Below, one piece after another: positions 1 through 12,759 of a DNA stretch of 64,000 nt. The stretch is taken from the NCBI GenBank assembly GCA_033297205.1, contig MU859214.1, positions 24,108-88,107 of the forward strand, written 5' to 3'. Source of the stretch: Pseudoneurospora amorphoporcata. Its lineage: Eukaryota; Ascomycota; Sordariomycetes; Sordariales; Sordariaceae. The translations under genes and the position numbers were made by a program. Position 1 is the first letter of the stretch, and each line of letters starts with the position of its first letter. The notes under the pieces are model-generated. The model was not told where the DNA came from and made no database searches. It saw only the letters and a list, made by a program, of their open reading frames with translations.

Positions 1-3000
1 GATCATGAATGTACTACGAGCTGTTATTGCCTTAGGAAAGTAATACGTGGTATTATCTTTCTCGCTACCCCGTTCCGAGGGACTTCGTTCCAAGAGGTAG
101 CTCACTGGGTAGATCCAGGTCTGACCGCATGGGCATTAATCCGCGACCGAAAAGTGAGCAAGCTATTCGATAGTATAAAAGGATCGACCTTTGATCTTGA
201 AGCACTCGTACGCAAGTTTACACGAGTCTATTAGCATCCGAACCGGCCCTTTCTAGTATTCAACTTTTATAAACTCGGAATAACGAATCTATGGCATAAG
301 ATATTCCCTTGGTTACCTACTTTATTCTTTAAAGGAAAACTGGTAAAAAATTCTAAAATAATAGTGTACCCCGCGCTATAATTAATGTTTGCCAATTGGT
401 TGGGAGGTCCTCAGTAATACTAGACATCGTCTTAGAGCTATTACCACTCGATCGAACCTATGGTCTAATGAACAAGTTCGGTAGCCGTGATTGCGAAGAT
501 TATAAGAAGGTTGCTTGGAAAATTAAAGAGTTTATTGGAAAGATCTGTGAAGGAATGCACCTCGCGTAAGTAGATGCCTGCTATAGAGTTAAATTCTCTC
601 TTCAGAATATGCTGACATTAAACAACTTCGTGCCTCGACCCTCTGATATTATTGATATTAAGAAATCTCTTCTTCCTTCCCACTAGAATGAATAAGGGTG
701 CAATGTCTTTATTCTTTACGGGCTCAGCGGAATTGGGAAAACTCAATTAGCTATCAACTTTATACGGCAATACTAAACTACCTTCAGCGCCATCTTTTGG
801 CTGGACGGCACATTAGAAGATAGCCTTAAACAAAGCTTTGCCAGTTGTGTAAAGAGGATACTAAAAGACTAGATTCTTAAGAATATTAGAAGTTCAAAAA
901 TAGGCAATGAAGTCGATCTCAACGAAATTGTAGAGTACGTATAAGAGTGGCTCGCAAAAGATAATAATGTCGATTAGCTTTTGATCTTCAATAACGTTAA
1001 TCTAGATCATACGTAAGGAGAAATACCGGGCGCTTATAACATTCGAAAGTATCTTCGGAGTGACTACGGCGCAGTCTTAATTACATCCCAGTTGTCCAAG
1101 CTAGCACAGCTTGGCGAATCCAAGCGCATTGAATCTACTAACCCAGACTTGAGTAAGAAAATATTCGAGAAGTAGTATAAGAAGGAACTAAGTAAGCACC
1201 CTAAGTTACTACGAAATCCAATTCTAAAGTTAATACTAACGCGCTAATTCAGTGATGGATGATAATGCACAAGAGTTGCTACGTTTATTAGGAGGTCTGC
1301 CACTTGCACTCGCGCAAGCCGCTGCATATGTGGGAGAAGCGAACATACCTATCGCTGAGTATATTGACCTATATGAGAAGCAGTAGGATGAACTCTTCGA
1401 GAATACGGATTCCGGCCTGCTAGACTATAGTATTCGCAGCGTGTGGACGACGTGGACGATATCGTTCAACGCAATCGAGACGAGGGATAAGAACGCTGGG
1501 AATCTGCTACGGCTTTGGGCTTTTCTCGACAATAGAGAGATGTAGCACAGTCTACTATAAGTGGCCAAAAATGACCAGGAGCAATGGCCCAAATGGCTCC
1601 GCAATATAGCATGCAACAAGGTTAAGTTTCTCAATATAGCGACACTGCTGCTCCGTTACTCTATAATCGAGGCCCGAGAGTCTGAGCAAAGCAATTATAG
1701 TATGCATCTGGTTGTGTATAAATGGATATCGCATATACAAGATGACGCTGGAAAGAGAGTGTTTCTACGGCTAGCGGTAATGCTGATAGGATTTTCGGTG
1801 CCTTACAGTACGACTAAGAATTATTAGGTACTCTAGCGACAGCTTCTCCCTTATACAGAGAAGTATTTATAGTGGATGGGAGAATTAGAAGGAGGAGAGT
1901 ATAACATTGAAGACATTACCATCGGTTATGCAATATATAGCTTGGGCAACCTCTATTCGGATCAGGGCCGGCTAAAGGAGGTTGAAGCGATGTATTAGCG
2001 AGCGCTAGAAGGCTACGAGAAAGCGCTCGGACCGGATTATACGTCGACTCTCGATATAGTTAACAACTTAGGCCTTCTCTACTCAGATCAGGGCCGGCTA
2101 AAGGAGGCTGAAACGATGTATTAGCGAGCGTTAGAAGGCAAGGAGAAGGTGCTCGGACCGGATTATACGTCGACTTTCGATATAGTTAACGATTTAGGCA
2201 ACCTCTACTTGGATTAGGGCCAGCTAAAGGAGGCTAAATCGATATATCAGCGGGCGCTAGAAGGTAAGGAGAAGGCGCTCGGACCGGATTATATGTCGAC
2301 TCTCAATATAATTAACAATTTAGGCAACCTTTACTCGGATTAGGGCCGGCTAAAGGAGGCTGAAACGATATATCAGCGGGCGCTAGAAGGCAAAGAGAAG
2401 GCGCTCGGACCGGATCATACGTTAACTTTCGATATAGTTAATAATTTAGGCAACCTCTACTTGGATCAGGGCCAGCTAAAGGAGGCTGAAATAATGTATT
2501 AGCGAGCGCTAGAAGGTAAGGAGAAGGCGCTCGGACTAAATCATATATCGACTCTCACTACAATTGGCAACTTGGGCAACCTTTATTCGATTCAGGGCCG
2601 GCTAAAGGAGGCTGAAACGATGTATCAGCGAGCGCTAGAAGGCTACGAGAAGGCGCTCGGACCGGATCATACGTCGACTCTCAATATAGTTAACAACTTA
2701 GGCAACCTCTACTCGGATCAGGGCCGGCTAAAGGAGGCTGAAACGATATATCAGCGAGCGCTAGAAGGCTACAAGAAGGCGCTCGGACCGGATCATACGT
2801 CGACTCTCGCTATAGTTAACAACTTAGGCCTTCTCTACTCAGATCAGGGCCGGCTAAAGAAGGCTAAAACAATATATCAGCGAGCGCTAGAAGGCTACGA
2901 GAAAGCGCTCAGACCAGATCATACGTCGACTCTTAATATAGTTGGCAACTTAGGCCTTCTCTATAAGGCTCAGAGCCAGCTAAAGGAGGCTGAAACGATA

Positions 3001-3279
3001 TATCAGCGAGCGCGAGAAGGCTACGAGAAGGCGCTCGGACCGGATCATACGTCGACTCTCGATACAGTTAACAACTTAGGCCTTCTCTACTCGGATCAGG
3101 GCCGGCTAAAGGAGGCTGAAGCGATGTATCAGCGAGCGCTGTCTGGTTATTCAGCAGCCTTAGGCTCGTCCCACCCAAAATGTCTCCTTATCGTAGAGAA
3201 TATAGCATCTCTACAACCTGCACAAGGTAGCCTCTCCCTGCAAGGACTGATAGTCAAGTTTGCTAATATTTACAACTAG
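1..3279 (+). pseudogene. RIP-inactivated SesB-like / NB-ARC / TPR NLR-type receptor, 5' end outside window
   Basis: Reading through many in-frame TAG/TAA codons gives a typical fungal NLR order. Around 44-235 is a SesB-like alpha/beta-hydrolase piece (GIIFLATPFRGT motif). NB-ARC landmarks follow: a P-loop GLSGIGKT at 720-743, a kinase-2-like LLIFNNVNLD near 979-1005 (the usual Asp is Asn, a G-to-A change), and a GGLPLA motif near 1291. From about 1927 there are ten 42-residue TPR units. In family members the hydrolase is the putative effector, NB-ARC the nucleotide switch and the TPRs the sensor. Stops fall where neighbouring repeat units have CAG (e.g. YQRA read as Y-stop-RA), the RIP signature. 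Only the last five TPRs remain open (235 codons). A short open stretch at 3260-3448 in another frame encodes a hydrophobic segment and may be a lost 3' exon. Domain calls are from motifs only. Confidence 0.82.
1927..3186 (+). repeat. Ten near-identical 126-bp TPR-coding units
   Basis: A 126-bp unit (42 codons) recurs about ten times, with landmarks NNLGNLYSDQG, RLKEAETMYQRALEG and KALGPDHTSTL. The first five units contain TAG where the later five have CAG; otherwise units differ mainly by C/T and G/A. This looks like homogenised repeat arrays of fungal NLR sensors, followed by RIP that hit the upstream half harder. Confidence 0.9.
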
Positions 3280-3559
3280 GTTCATTATGATTGGCTGTGC
3301 GGTGACTACTTTTGCGTTATTTCTGTGGTATGTCTGGAAGAATAAGATGAGAGATAATGCAGAGAAGGTCAGGAAGGCTGATGGGGGAGAGGGGGTTGAG
3401 GTGGGTAAGATTAGGATAAAAGAGGCGTGGAGTAGGTTGACGGATTAAGAGAATAAGAAGTTTCGATGTCTACTAGGCTGGGTCGATGGAGGCTATCAAG
3501 CTAAGAGAGTGATAGTGTTTTTTTAAATTTTTGCCCGTGTCTATCTAGGGCCCGAATTC

Positions 3560-6500
3560 TTATTATTCCGCTATTTGTCCTCGGGTATATCCTCTTCCAA
3601 TAGCCTAAACAATTCTAGACTACGTGTCTTTCAGGCTAATGTAGCACGGGCATATGATACGCACGAAATTGCCCTCCAAGCTGCTAGTAAGGCTGGAGCG
3701 GATGTGATTATGATCCAAGAACCACGAGCGTAGTTCTTCGAGGGCCGCTTTAGCATTCCCGGGCACCCACTCTACGCTCTTTACACTCCTGTCCGTATAT
3801 AGACAAAGGAGACTGCTACCCACCCACGCGTAGCTACGTACGTTCGCAAGGGAATGGCAGCAGGAAGGTTCACACTCGGCTATACCAGAGATTTACTATG
3901 GGTTAAGACGCAGGATATCACTTTCGTTAATATTTACCACCGGTCAAACGATAGTTCAGCCCTCGAGCTACTGCAGAATTGGCAACTAACGATAAGAACA
4001 CTCCTCGCTAGCGACTTCAATACCAAACACCACTCCTGGTAACCTGGCACGGAAATATCAGAAGGTGCTACGCGAATTGTTGACTACGTTATAGAGTATA
4101 GCTTGGATTTGCTGACGGCTCCTGGTGTTCCTACCTACAACTGCGGTAATACTATCGACTTTACCTTTTCGAATATACTGCTTTGTTCGATAAGGACTGC
4201 TTCAGAGGCGGACTGCAGCTCTGATTACTAAGTTTGTATTACGGATATTCCTATTTAACCGGTAAAGCTTCTACGCCGTCGACTGGTCCTTCGTGAAGAC
4301 TTAGAGGCTATTAGACTATGCTAGAAACGTCTTGTTTCTTATGGGTTTGGCCCCGCTCCTTTTTATAGGCGAGGATTCCCCGGAAAGATTTGACGAGTTC
4401 GCTGAAGCTCTCTGCAACGTCCTTATAGAAGTTCTCTAAATATTTTGCAGGCCCTCGAGACTTGAGAAGAACGCAAAGTGGTGGAATAAGACGTGTGCGT
4501 AGGCCTTTAGAATATTCCGTAACTATTGGTACAACAACCCGAATCCCATCCCTCAACGGATAGAAGCGTTTTGGCAGGAGTATAAGAGGGTAGTCAGAGA
4601 AGCAAAGTAGTTCTTTTTCGATGACCTTATTACGAAAGCGCGAGACGATAAGGACATTTTTCGGATCGTAGTATGGTACAAGCCTCGCAACGGAATGGAG
4701 GCCCTTCTATTAGTTATCGACGGGCTGACTGTTATTGAGCTAGAAGCTAAGGCGGAGGCCTTCTGTATAGCCCTTCTAGAAAGGAATAGTGTGAATAGGT
4801 TGAATGACGAACGAGTTAATGGTGATAATGTATTGAGTGAGGTCAGACTGTGCAAGTCTAAAGGTCTAAAAGTAGGGCAAGGGAGGTCCCTGTGCGGTGG
4901 GGCTATGCCCAGCCGCACGTGACACGCGACACCTCTAACAAATAGCGAAGAGGAAGACCTCGAAACCGGCTGGGTACCCACAGTACCACGCCGTCGCCTA
5001 CCTTGGTCGTCCGTTGTCCACGCGGACGAAGTCTACAAAACCCTTTGCGGTTCTGGCAATACGTCCCCAGGCACCGACGGCATTACGGTCCGCATATTGA
5101 AGGCATCCTGGGAATCTATTAAAGACTCTGTCCTGCGGCTCTATTAGGGCTGCGTCGCTACCGGCTACCACCCCCAAGTCTTCCGACAGGCGGAAGTGGT
5201 TATGATACCGAAACCTGGGAAAGACCAAACGATAGCCAAGGGATGGTGGCCCATCTCACTCCTGTCCTGCCTTGGAAAAGGCATCGAACGCCTTGTTGGT
5301 AGGCGGATTGCTTGGACGGCTATTTCTAACAGGGTCTTAAATCCCCAGTAGGCTGGCGCCCTCCTAAGGCGTTCGGCCGTTAATATTATGGAAGCTCTAT
5401 TTTACGATATTGAAGCTGCACTCGACAAGGGACTCGTTGCTGCACTAGTAACTATAGATGTCAAAGGTGCTTTTGATACTATTTTAGTAAATAAGTTAAT
5501 TTTACGTTTACGGGAGTAAGGGTAGCTAGATTGCGTGGTCTGCTGGGTTGAGTCTTTTATAACGGACTGTATAGCCTACGTTCGATATTCGGAAGTAACT
5601 ACTCCAATACGCCGTCTTAAATGTGGGCTCCCTCAAGGCTCACCTGCCTCGCCAATCATCTACCTGCTCTATACGGAGCCAGTCCATCGCCTCGGAGAGA
5701 ACGAAGCGCAGCATTTTGGATATACAAACGACTGCACAATCCTTATTACTAGTTCTTCAAACGAGGAAGTTATAGAGAAGGCCCAACGAGAGTTGGACGC
5801 TATAGTCCAATAGGAAGTAGACAACGCTATCGACTTCTCCCCAAACAAGACTGAAATTCAGTTTTTCTCCAGGAAGAAACTAACTACGCCTTTCCCGACC
5901 ATTAAACACATAGAAGTTGAGGTGGCTACACAGCTGGTAATGCGTTGGCTAGGGATTTGGCTCTACAGCAAGCTAAACTGGAAGCACCACATCGAGCATA
6001 GGCTCGCCTCTGCCAAGTAGGTGGTCCGCTACATACGCGGTCTCAACAGAGTCTACTACGGCGCTCCTCCAGGCTCCATGATAAAGGCTATGAAGGTTGT
6101 CGTCCTACCAAAGGCCCTATTTGGCTCTGAAATCTAGTGGCCAGGCCATAAGAAGCACGCCCTTCACTGTAAACAAGGAGAATTTCCGCTTATTAACAAT
6201 GGACTGACGGACCTCGTCTATAAAGTGCAGACGGCGGTTAATACTGCTATCCGCGCTAGCTTACCGGTATAGAGAACGACGCGCCTTGCCATTCTCTACC
6301 GCGAAGCTAGCCTGCCCCCCGTCCCCCTTCTTCTAGAAGCGGCCCGCCGGCGGCACGCTATGCGCCTCCTTACCTTAGATCCCGCCCACCCGCTCGTCCT
6401 GCGTCTTTCAGAATCCCGAGTGACGCCGCACGGCCTGCCCCACCGCCCTACAACGCTACAGACGGCTGCCCAACTCGCTTTGCTATTTCCGCGGCCGATT

Positions 6501-7840
6501 CTACAGCCGTCCGTCTATAACGGAGACACTCATAAGGATCCAGCGCCCACATCTAAGGACAGGGCTGCCAAGGATTTCAAAGAATGGCTTCTCCAACTAG
6601 ATCCCTCGGAGATCGTCGTTTACACCGACGGCTCTATGATAGCTAAGTAGATGGGCCTTCTAGCGTACGCGGAGGACCCTAACGCCGAAGAAGAAAGACT
6701 AGAGGGCGAGTACGTAGGCTTTGGCTACGTAATCTTCTAAGGACAGACAGAACTTGGCCGCGGATGCGGTTAATTAGAATAGGCTGAAGTTTTCGATACG
6801 GAGGCGGAAGAGGCGCGGCATGGTCTCAAGGCCGCTGTGGCGCTCTTTCCGGAGGCACAGGCCCGGCCACGCATCACGGTATGCCTTGATAATACGTCCG
6901 TCATTAGAGGACTCCGGGGAACCCTAGCTACGTCGTTATAAGCGGCTTTCCTAGATTTCCGTACCATCAGCAAAGGATATGGCCTCAGCCTGGTGGGTGT
7001 CCGCTGGGCTCCTGGCCATAAGGACATTACGGGCAACGAGATTGCTAACGAACTTGCCAAGGCAGGTGCTAAAGGGGGAAAAGTAATCAATGAAGGCTTG
7101 GCTACCCTTGCGCACTCAAGACGGCTTGCTAAGAGGGAGGCGCGTACGGATTTCAAGGCGTGGTAGGCTGCGAACAAGCTAGAGTCTTATGTAGACTACT
7201 GGCTAGGGGTCTCTATTAAGCCTAACGACGAACTAAAAGAGTTGGACAGACGCTCTTTATACTATCTCCTCGCGGCTAGGTCTAGCTACGGTGATTTCAA
7301 GGACTACTACGAGCGCTTTGAACACGAGGACGCCCTGCTGACATACTTCTATAGAAGCTAGAAGAATCCCTTCCATCCTTTCTTCTACAAGAAGACGTAT
7401 ACAATCTCCCCAATTACAGGCGAAGCGACTATGCGGGAGAATCTCTCCCTTGCTATTAGTATCTACTAGCAACAATTTATTGCTAGAATACAAACCTTCC
7501 ACTTCTTCTCATAGACTTGTACAAGAAAAGCTTGGCGCCAGACACTTTAGCAATAGCACATTGACGACGGAGGTACCGCTGACGATCTTACTGGATTCCT
7601 ATGGGACGAAGGGATAGAAGTTGGCTAAGGCTATGAGATCGAGGAGGTTACGGCGGATTTGGATAGGCTGGTCCATCGGGTTAGACGGCGGGAGGAAGCC
7701 GTGCGGGACGATAGCGAGGGAAAGAGTAGTAAGGAGTAGAATGTTTTTATATTTTTGATTTTCCCTTTCTTTTGTCTTTTCTTTGTCTTCACGGATTTCG
7801 CTATATCGCTAGCTCGCCCACTGGGCGATTCGATTGGAGG
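3560..7840 (+). mobile_element. Degenerate Tad-like LINE (endonuclease-RT-RNase H)
   Basis: One degenerate reading, broken by many TAG codons, covers the second ORF of a non-LTR retrotransposon. An exo/endonuclease domain (QEPR near 3709, SDFNTKHHSW near 4010) is followed by reverse transcriptase (IDVKGAFD near 5455; GLPQGSPASP near 5625; catalytic box FGYTNDC near 5715 instead of FGYADD) and RNase H (YTDGS near 6620, EAEEARHGL near 6800, DNTS near 6890, WAPGHKDITGNEIA near 7010). A downstream Cys/His-type region appears to have lost its cysteines by G-to-A change. Having EEP, RT and RNase H together fits the Tad clade common in Neurospora relatives. ORF1 was not found, so the copy is 5'-truncated or unrecognisable there. 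The 3' end near 7840 abuts gypsy sequence. Confidence 0.85.
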
Positions 7841-7841
7841 T

Positions 7842-8756
7842 GTTAGGCTGCGTTTACGCTATGGGCAATACGTGATTTTTATTGGCAATAGGCTTCGGGC
7901 GATGTCCGTGTGGTAGACGCCTAGCGACACTTCTACCGCGCCCGCTAGAGAATGAAGGATTGGACGGATAAGAAGCGTACTGAGGTACTAGTCTACGAGG
8001 TAGGGCAACTTGTTATGTTGAACGGTAAGCACATCAAAACCAAAAGACCCTCTAAGAAGCTTGATAAGAAGCTCTATAGACCATTCAAGATATCTCAGTT
8101 AATTTCCTCTACTGCTATCTAACTTACTTTTGCCTAAGACCTAGCATATTTATAACTCCTTCCACGTCTCGCTCGTCGAACCTTACCACGCTAGCAATCA
8201 AGTAGCCCCTAACCCTGACCAAGTCCTGCGGGAGGCAGCCCCGGCTGAGTCAGAAGACTATGAAGTGGAAAAGGTGCTGGACTCCTTAACATTCGAGGGC
8301 CAAGGTTAAGTATCGAGTGAAGTGGCAAGGTTGGGAAGGAGCCAAGAATTTAATATAGGAACTATAGGAGCATTTCTTCACTAATGAAGTAAAACTAGAA
8401 GTCATTATATGAAGTAGATTACGAATGATGGGAATAATGTAAATTGAGGGATCCAGCTAACTGAGGCTGGAAGGGATCGCTAGCTATATAGAGTTGGCGA
8501 TATAAAGAGGAGGAAGGTCTACAAAGGAGGGGATTCTAGGAAGTGCTAGAACCGCTGTTAAAGAGGGTGTAGGGTAAAGAGCTAGCGGTCTATGCAGCAA
8601 ACGCCTAGAATCTTCTCATACATTGCTTTCTACACCAAGCACCCAAACAAACTACGAGATCTCAACGTCCTAACGAACTGACCCCTCCACGGAATCCTAT
8701 CGACGAAAGCTAACGCATGTTCAGCTCGGGGCGAGCCTTAAAGAAGGGAGAGTTGA
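7842..8756 (+). mobile_element. 3' end of a Ty3/gypsy chromovirus polyprotein (integrase tail and chromodomain), degenerate
   Basis: The integrase C-terminal module is readable around 8005-8130 (VMLNGKHIKTKRPSKKLDKK, then a stretch resembling PFKISQLIS). A chromodomain follows around 8300-8420 (KYRVKWQGWEGAKN, then an EHFFTNEV-like stretch), with in-frame stops. A purine-rich tract (AAGAAGGGAGAG) just before 8757 looks like the polypurine primer site and is followed directly by an LTR start. Gag, protease, RT and RNase H are absent, so this is a fragment. In chromoviruses the chromodomain directs insertion to heterochromatin, which fits this neighbourhood. It gives an internal sequence for the LTR family at 19.7 and 24.1 kb. 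Confidence 0.75.
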
Positions 8757-8880
8757 TGTTACACGGACATCGCCCACAATCCAGGGTTAGGGTCGTATGG
8801 CGGTTTCCCAGTAGACACTTTTGCGGTAAGTTTACATATAACTGAATAGAGGCCTTCAAATTGCACTATACAACAAGGAG
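8757..8880 (+). repeat. Truncated gypsy 3' LTR
   Basis: Begins TGTTACACGGACATCGCCC directly after the polypurine tract and matches the start of the LTRs at 19685 and 24083 (TGTCACAC..GACATT.GCC, then GGGTTAGGGTCG). Similarity fades before the adjoining TPR gene, so the right end is uncertain and no target duplication is seen. Confidence 0.65.
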
Positions 8881-8902
8881 AATTAAAATAAGCTTAGCTA
8901 CT

Positions 8903-11900
8903 CTATTTCGATATAGTAACTAAGGACGACAGCGTGTTAGGATGTTCAGGCCTAAGGACTCGCTGCCGAGCCTTAATATAGTCTTGCATCAACGCTAAGG
9001 CATCTTTATATCGACCTTGACTATTCCACGTAAAAGCAAGGTTGGCCATACTCGTTAGTATTGAAGAATAATCGGCCCCGAGCTTCGCCTTACGAGTCTC
9101 TATCACCTGCACCTCTAGCTTTTCGGCCTCCTCCCACCAGCCTTGGTTCTTGTACGTCGACGCCAGGTTGGCTATGCTCGTTAGCGTCGAGGGATGATCG
9201 GCCCCGAACTTCGCTTTGTTCGTCTCTATCACTTGTACTTCCAGCTTTTCGGCCTCCTCCCACCGGCCTCGGTTCCTGTATGTCGACGCTAGGTTGGCTA
9301 TACTCATTAGCGTCGAGGAATGATCGGCCCCGAGCTTCGCCTTGCTCATCTCCATCACCTGTACCTCTAGCTTTTCGGCCTCCTCCCACCGGCCTTAGTT
9401 CCTATACGTCGACGCCAGGTTGGCTATACTCGTTAGCGTGTCTAGGTGGTCGGCCCCAAGCTTCGCCTTGCAAGTCTCCATCACTTGCACAAACAGCTTC
9501 TCAGCCTCCTCCCACCAGCCTTGGTTCCTGTACGTCGACGCCAGGTTGGCTATGCTCGTCAGCGTGTCTAGATGGTCGGCCCCGAGCTTCGCCGCTATAT
9601 ATAGCGGTGTTTGCCTAGCTCCATCCTTAAGATTTGCGTTAACCTTGCCAGTATCGAGAAGTAGCTTAATAACCGCCTTATACCTATTCTCTACCGCCGT
9701 ATATAGCGCTGTCTATCCAGCCCGGTCCTTAGGATCTACGTCAACCTTGCCAATATTGAGAAGTAGCTTAATAACCGCCTCATGCCCATACTTCGCCGCC
9801 ATATATAGCGCTGTCCGTCCATCTCGGTCCTTAGGATCTGCGTTAACCTTGCTAGTATCGAGAAGTAGCTTAACAACCGCCTCATGTCCATTCTCTGCCG
9901 CTATATGCAGCGCTGTCCATCCAGACTGGTTCTTAGCACCTGCGTCAACCTTGCCAGTATCGAGAAGCAGCTTAACAACCGCCTCATGCCCATTCTTTGC
10001 CGCCCAAGACAGTACTATCCGTCCAGCCCCATCCTTAGGATCTGCGTCAACCTTGCCAGTATCGAGAAGCATCTTAACGATCGCTTTATAGCCTTTTTGC
10101 TCCGCAAACCACAGCGCCGTCCGTAGCTCCTCCCTATGCAAGTTGACCTTGCCAGTATCGAGAAGCAGCTTAACAACCGCCTCATGCCCATTCGCTGCCG
10201 CCATATATAGCGCTGCCCGTCCATCCCGGTCCTTAGGATCTGCGTCAACCTTGCTAGTATCGAGAAGCAGTTTAATAACCGCCTTATGCCCATTCTCTGC
10301 CGCCCGTTCATACATCGCTTCAGCCTCTGGAAACGTGCTAGCAATAGTACTGTAAGGCGGAGGTTGGCTACTTTTTGGACGACCTTCAGGATTTAAGAGT
10401 GAGATCACGGACTTATTATATCTTGGCAAGCCAGAATTCGAAATGGCCGAGCCTGTACTGGATGCACTCCGTGATCTTAGGCCGGACACTTCGTCTTCAT
10501 CTACCTCGCGGGGGCCAAGGGCAAAGATAGTAAGTTGCTCTAAATGCGTAGCAACGTGCTTCTTAAAGCGCTTAATATTGATTTCGTCAAGAGAATTGGT
10601 AGTATGCCTATAATCAGCCCGTTTGAGAATGCGATTTGTCTACTCGTTATAGAAGGGATAATCCTTAGCCTTGATATGCGTGATTATCTCCCGACCAGTA
10701 TTAGTAAAGTGGTCAAGTTGATCCCGCTCGAACTTTCTATATTTAATGAGAATATGCGTTCTGAGTTGGGTGGCTGTCATTTTGGTTTGTCCTTGACCGG
10801 GGCCGTATAGTAAGTAAGTGTAACTATATTTATGCTGTTCCAGTTTGTGGTTGAACTAAGACGTCCGGTCTCCGAAGAGTATATTGTTATATTCGCTTCC
10901 GCTTATTGTGTAAACGTATGCCTTTAGGTCTTGGTAGGCATGGTATCTAGGTAGAAAGCTGTATTAATCGCTGCCTCGGATCCTAATGTATTGTACCTCT
11001 ACCTAGGTACAAAGGATGGAAAATATAGGAGAAGTCTTACTACTATGCACGCTCAGACCTGAACTATTGAAGAGTGTAGCATATAAGGCATTTAAAGGGT
11101 TTGCTATCCGGTGATAGGCCACTCAGGGGAGGGAGTTTGAGGTTGGCTAGTGAGTCCGATACCGTGGAGGTGCTGTATTAAGATACACTCTCCTCCTCCT
11201 CTTCCTCCTTGCCGTTTAGCGACTTTTGCAGGACATCTATAAGATTATCTTTGGGGAAGAATATTATTGCTTTGCTAGATTGTTTAGTAGTCTTTGCTTT
11301 GTTATATTCTACTATATCGCGGTGGTTGTCATTACGGTAATTGTCAACGATGCTCTTCTCATCACCTCTATCGGCTGCTAGATGGGATTGGTGATCCCGG
11401 CAGTACTATATAAATTGCCTTCGTTTTGTAATTGCCTTGCCTATCCGTTCTGCTATTGGTGACGATTCGTTAAACTATAGTTTAGGGAATTTCTCCCGTA
11501 TATAATTTATATTAGCTTTCGTAAATGGTGGGACTAACCCTCGGGTTATTCGTTGGAAGCGATCCGTTGCACTTGACGCCAATTGACGGATTAGAATGCC
11601 GACTCTGAATAAGGATGTTAGATATTGTAAAACTACTTGTAAAATTGAATGGGCTTCGACAAGCGGTTCATCATCAGACTCTAGCTCCGACTCCGATTCT
11701 GACTCATTGTCGAAATCGAAGCTGGAATTAAGGTCCCGATTTGGCACGGAGCCGTCTATAATACTTTTAACTGTTGTTTAATCGGTTAGTATAAGTGACG
11801 TTATAACAAAGTGCGTGTAAGGAGGACGTACGGTCCGTAAGTGCCTCGGTTATATTATTTAGCTGGTTGTAGATGAAGTCCCGTAGGTCTTCGGAACTTA

Positions 11901-12200
11901 TAAGTTTAGCGTCCAACGAGAATTTTGCAGTAGGTTTATAAAGGGTACTAAGGTTGCCCGCCCATAGTATAAATCTTTCCGATATATCCTTCAATAAGAG
12001 GGGGCTAACGGATGTTAATACTAGATTCGAATCGGCCTCGAGTATTTTCACTAAGTTGGTTAATTGTTGGCGAATACTACGACTTTTACTATTGATTGTT
12101 TCTTACTCGTCTTCAATTCCATTGAAAAGTGAAAAGGTCTTAGAGGGAATAGGTGTTATAGTTGCGAATTTTGTAGTATATGGGTAGTTAAAGTATTACG
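8903..12200 (-). pseudogene. RIP-inactivated zinc-finger / ankyrin / TPR NLR-like gene
   Basis: One long minus-strand reading with only a few stops. The N-terminal part (about 12190-11475) resembles the fungal acuF-like C2H2 family: ERFILWAGNLS near 11980, then FTKANINYIREKFP near 11490. A degenerate zinc-finger stretch follows (SPDSKPFKCLICY near 11080), and the block ends with RFKKHVATHLEQLTIFALG near 10545. About seven ankyrin repeats (10330-9600; NGHEAVVKLLLDT) come next, then five 42-residue TPRs (9600-8970; LTSIANLASTYRNQG) and a stop at 8903. Frames agree: 10780, 10489 and 9358 are all in phase. Stops at about 9714 (TGG to TAG) and 9396 (CAA to TAA) are RIP-type. An Asp/Glu-rich stretch lies near 11700. 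Such proteins are presumed intracellular receptors, but function here is inference. The first exon and splicing in 10.8-11.5 kb are unresolved. Confidence 0.72.
8970..10330 (-). repeat. Fused ankyrin array and TPR array, joined inside a repeat
   Basis: Ankyrin units of about 34 residues run directly into 126-bp TPR units near 9590. The last ankyrin unit stops after LYIAAK and continues as the TPR phrase LGADHLDTL. Both repeat types share GCGAAG at this point, consistent with a microhomology junction. Long plus-strand open frames here are antisense shadows of the repeats. Confidence 0.7.
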
Positions 12201-12759
12201 GAGGCTTGAGAAGAGCCTTAATTAATATAAGAAAGGACTGTTTTCAATCCCTCGTAGATCGTAGGAAATGGCTTAGTAAACTGATTATACCTATAGAAAC
12301 TTACGTAGTAACCGCAAATAAAATTTACTTTGAGGTAGCTACCCCGTAATGTTTGCGTTATGGTACGTTCAGCTGAGTGAAGGCAAGTTAGGCGCTAATG
12401 TTAGGTAAAAATCGGTGGTTATGAGAAGGCACTTGTAGGCACGTGTATTTGCGGACTCTAATTTAATGAAGAGTATAGACGGGAGGAAGTTCAGGCTTTA
12501 ATGCAATATGGCACTAGAAATGGCTATGGCGGGAAGGTTGTACGAATTGCATCGCCTCCTGTCTATCCTGATCCCCGTACCACTCTTTGGTGGTCCATGG
12601 GCATGTTTTCCCAATTTTATTTTGTCGCTCAACCTCCAACGACAGAGTCGCACTTGCTGGATACCTCTACTTACCCCTTCCTCCCTAACGGATGCTTTTG
12701 CCGCGAAGTCAAGAACTGCAGCGTCTTTCACAAACAACCTCCTATCGCGCGTACTAGCC

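Noticed and set aside
1927..3186. Regular 126-bp direct repeats as a possible CRISPR or satellite array
   Set aside because: The units are contiguous, lack spacers and encode TPRs; the genome is eukaryotic.
9061..10091. Long plus-strand open frames (185 and 223 codons) rich in Ser/Pro/Arg
   Set aside because: They are antisense to the TPR and ankyrin repeats on the minus strand, and their periodicity simply mirrors those repeats.
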